Below are positions 61,969 to 64,000 of a stretch of DNA of 64,000 nt, piece by piece; the stretch's first letter is position 1; each line of letters opens with the position of its first letter. The notes under the pieces are model-generated. The model did not search any database and was not told where the DNA came from. It worked only from the letters and a program-made list of their open reading frames with translations. Source of the stretch: Desulfosarcina widdelii (GTDB lineage: Bacteria; Desulfobacterota; Desulfobacteria; Desulfobacterales; Desulfosarcinaceae). Position numbers and translations under genes: made by a program. The stretch lies in NCBI RefSeq assembly GCF_009688965.1, contig NZ_AP021875.1, forward strand, positions 3,720,001-3,784,000, written 5' to 3'.

Positions 61969-62646
61969 TTATTGGCCAGCCACGTCCTTGCCGCAATGCT
62001 TGCAAACCTTGGCCCGCTTCTTGATGATTTCCGCGCAAAAGGGGCATTCGCGCGTGAAAAACCGCTCGTGAATTTTGCCCACCGCAGTATCGACCTGTTC
62101 CTGAAGCTTTTGATTGCCGAACTTCAGATTGCGAATGGGCTCGATGGCCTCCAGTTCGCCGATGTCGCCGATCATCTCTGCGGCTTTCAACCGGACCCGC
62201 ACCGGTTCAGCCGAATCCATGAGCAGCCGTAAAATGGTTACGCCGTCCTTATTGACGTAGCAGTCGGCAAGAATAGAAAAGCCTTTTTTAATATTCTGCT
62301 TCAAAGCCTCCTGCTCGGCAAGCACCCTGTCGTCGATCACCTGCCCTTTGGCCCCCTGGGGGCTGAATACCGGGATCAATTCAAACTGTGTGGTGCCGGG
62401 AAAATTGATGCATCGATAGGAGGCATGATGGGCATAGTTCTCCAGCATGTTGTCCCACCCTTTTGCATACAACGGGCATTCGTCGTTGAAGCACATGAAC
62501 AGGTACGGAGATCCCCAACCCAGACCGTCGCCGACATTGATGGGCGGCACCTCCCAGATGCTCATCTCCTCACCGCAGTGAGGGCAGGAAGGTTTCTCCA
62601 TGGTCATGATTTTTTCCAGAACCTGTTCTTTGGTTTCAAAAGCCAT
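61969..62646 (-). CDS. Zinc-ribbon and HEAT-like protein
   Basis: 225 residues beginning MAFETKEQVLE after GGAGGCG. An N-terminal zinc finger (SCPHCGEEMSIWEV, then CFNDECPLY), a middle helical region (LRLLMDSAEPVRVRLKAAE) resembling HEAT repeats, and a C-terminal zinc ribbon (RECPFCAEIIKKRAKVCKHCG). No enzyme motif. A protein- or nucleic acid-binding role is likely. It follows a promoter-like pair at 62726-62754. Confidence 0.75.
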   Translation of the reverse strand: MAFETKEQVLEKIMTMEKPSCPHCGEEMSIWEVPPINVGDGLGWGSPYLFMCFNDECPLYAKGWDNMLENYAHHASYRCINFPGTTQFELIPVFSPQGAKGQVIDDRVLAEQEALKQNIKKGFSILADCYVNKDGVTILRLLMDSAEPVRVRLKAAEMIGDIGELEAIEPIRNLKFGNQKLQEQVDTAVGKIHERFFTRECPFCAEIIKKRAKVCKHCGKDVAGQ

Positions 62647-62725
62647 TTTTTCGCCTCCATTGGGGTCGGTAACCGATTTGATTCGGGGGTGATGCGTTAG
62701 GTCCGTCAATCGAACTTTACGGGTA

Positions 62726-62754
62726 ACAGTAAGGCTTGGGTGGATATTGTCAAC
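62726..62754 (-). promoter_or_regulatory. Likely promoter of the zinc-ribbon gene
   Basis: TTGACA, 17-bp spacer, TACTGT on the minus strand, about 80 nt upstream of the start. The 370-bp gap 62647-63016 otherwise holds no gene I can support. Confidence 0.45.
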
Positions 62755-63016
62755 TCGAAGCAAAAACCTCCGGTGCCTATTGGTAAAAAGCCATGAACCG
62801 CCGCATTGTGTTCATGGTTAAAGGCCTGTCGACGTAAAAAGTCCAACTCTCTATTGAGACTCGTTTTGGCCCCATGCCTGTGTTCCATCTCCTTGGAACT
62901 GCAAGCCGGCGGCCTGCTGCTTTTTGAAATTGCAAGTCGTGCCGACTGCAGTTATAAAAGATGAAGACCATGGAAAAAACAGATGGTTGCACGATGACAA
63001 CGGAAAAGGGGGAAAA

Positions 63017-63796
63017 TTGCCTTACCGGATCGTAGCGCTGATCGCCGCCTTGCTGATGGCATGGGCAGCGGGCTGCACCCACCGCACACCCGATGAACCG
63101 GAACGGGAAAAGGCGGCATCCGTAACGACGACGGCGGGACAATCCGGCCTTTCGTCTCCTTCGGTTCCTTCCAAGGGAACCGGGGTCAAAAAAAAGATGC
63201 CGGTTAAAGTGAAAACCGGGGACCGGCTGGGATGGGTGGACAACGCCGTGAAAACCTACCCACCGGATCGGTTTCTTACCGGTGTGGGCATCGCACCGGA
63301 CCGCAAAACGGCAGAACAACGGGCGCTTTCTGAACTGAAAAAACCCTTTGCCAAGGCCATCGCAGGACGCATCACGATGCAGCGCGAAGCCATCGGAAAG
63401 CTTTCCCATCCATTGGATCGCGAACTGATCGACCTATCCGCAACCCGCCGCGAAAGCAGTCTAGAAGATGTCCTTGCCTTCGGTCGGGTGGCGGAAATAT
63501 TCGTCGAAAAAAAACCGCAGACAACCATTTATGCGCTGGCGGTGCTGGATCGGCCCGCGTGCACCCTCCGGGTGGAAAGCCTTGTCCGGCAATTGGATCA
63601 CCAGCTGAAAAAAATCATCGATCAATCCGAACAGCCGGGGGACCGGATGCAGCCGGGCCAAAAAAAGGAACTGCTGCAAATCTTCGTCCGCAGAGAGGCC
63701 CTGGATGCCGCATTGGAACTTACCAACAAAACCGGAAAGGGCGTTCCGATGCCCGTTTCCCAGCAGGCCCTTGCCCGCTTCCTTAAAAAAAAGTGA
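63017..63796 (+). CDS. LPP20-like lipoprotein
   Basis: 259 residues starting at TTG 63017, chosen because AAGGGGG lies just upstream and the product then opens with a signal peptide and lipobox (IAALLMAWAAGC). The body contains DRFLTGVGIAPDRKTAEQRALSELKK, which fits the LPP20/SIMPL-like family (quoted part: GVGIAPDRKTAEQRA). Outer-membrane location is likely; some relatives take part in flagellar assembly, which fits the sigma-28-type promoter just downstream. Confidence 0.78.
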   Translation: MPYRIVALIAALLMAWAAGCTHRTPDEPEREKAASVTTTAGQSGLSSPSVPSKGTGVKKKMPVKVKTGDRLGWVDNAVKTYPPDRFLTGVGIAPDRKTAEQRALSELKKPFAKAIAGRITMQREAIGKLSHPLDRELIDLSATRRESSLEDVLAFGRVAEIFVEKKPQTTIYALAVLDRPACTLRVESLVRQLDHQLKKIIDQSEQPGDRMQPGQKKELLQIFVRREALDAALELTNKTGKGVPMPVSQQALARFLKKK

Positions 63797-63803
63797 AAAA
63801 AAC

Positions 63804-63831
63804 TAAAGCCGATAACCCTAACAGCCGATAA
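63804..63831 (+). promoter_or_regulatory. Sigma-28 (FliA)-type promoter
   Basis: TAAA (63804-63807), 16-bp spacer and a perfect GCCGATAA (63824-63831). The flagellar consensus is TAAA-N15-GCCGATAA. It lies 124 nt before the gene start at 63955. Confidence 0.6.
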
Positions 63832-63954
63832 TGAAAACGAGTCTTTTTAAAAATAATCCTTATCGGCCATGCCGGCAAAACCGCGCCGACCCAGAAAAAC
63901 ACCCGAGAAACGGGCAAATATCTATCAACAAAGTCGGGCATAAAGGAGATGCAC

Positions 63955-64000
63955 ATGGAAATATCGAACAACAACCCGGTCAGCAACCAGGTTCAGGGGT
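63955..64000 (+). CDS. Partial gene start, possibly FlgM anti-sigma factor
   Basis: ATG 63955 with AAAGGAG 6 nt upstream; only MEISNNNPVSNQVQG is inside the window. The short polar N terminus (NNPV, then a VQ pair) resembles FlgM proteins, and the sigma-28-type promoter upstream is where flgM is usually found. With 15 residues this remains a guess. Confidence 0.4.
   Translation, partial: MEISNNNPVSNQVQG

Overview
The window looks like a chromosome segment of a strictly anaerobic, Gram-negative Desulfobacterota-type bacterium (Desulfosarcina/Desulfatitalea relatives). This is inferred from gene content: two MttB-superfamily methyltransferases, a tungsten aldehyde oxidoreductase, AhcY/MetK methyl-cycle genes, many hybrid sensor kinases, double-domain Usp proteins, and an outer-membrane lipid (Mla-type) system. 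There is no rRNA or tRNA to confirm it. Most of the window is GC-rich with dense, well-spaced genes. The first ~6.3 kb and the patch near 49.5-50.7 kb are more AT-rich and accessory in character.

Layout. 0-6.3 kb: accessory region with a truncated gene copy (302-457), a 155-bp direct repeat, a membrane class III nucleotide cyclase overlapping a Cys-rich membrane protein, several small enzymes (DUF2007, VOC, O-methyltransferase, GNAT) and a DUF4019 gene killed by one stop codon. 6.3-14 kb: NarX-like hybrid kinase, a CarH-type MerR/B12 regulator divergent from lon, a DegS-type protease and a CPA2 antiporter. 14-18.5 kb: an Att-like ABC operon (ATPase, FtsX-type permease, CrtC/AttH-like secreted protein) with 1-nt stop/start overlaps. 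18.7-34 kb: a catabolic island with aldehyde:ferredoxin oxidoreductase, FAD amine oxidoreductase and MttB as one operon under a divergent GntR/HutC regulator, then a second MttB and a complete peptide-type ABC importer (two permeases, fused double ATPase, Tat-exported binding protein).

34-38.3 kb: HDOD protein, hybrid kinase and response regulator operon. 38.6-43.6 kb: ADP-ribosylglycohydrolase-like protein, a Mla/MCE operon whose ATPase has lost its nucleotide-binding motifs, and two envelope proteins. 43.7-47.3 kb: panC-metK-ahcY. 47.5-49.5 kb: response regulator, Usp and cytidylate-kinase-like operon. 51-55.8 kb: a giant sensor kinase with an N-terminal Rossmann-like domain and six tandem PAS units. 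55.9-64 kb: NhaD-type antiporter plus Usp, an unusual DUF4124 protease, EamA exporter, small hypothetical proteins, an LPP20-like lipoprotein and, at the right edge, a sigma-28-type promoter in front of a gene start that resembles FlgM.

The most coherent system is the 19.6-33.7 kb island. A methylated amine or peptide-like compound would be imported by the ABC transporter, demethylated by MttB proteins to a corrinoid carrier encoded elsewhere, and oxidised by the FAD enzyme. Any aldehyde formed would go to the AOR. One palindromic operator overlaps both the gntR -10 box and the transcription start of the catabolic operon. Four full copies and one solo end of a palindromic repeat are scattered through intergenic spaces, one inside the ABC operon.
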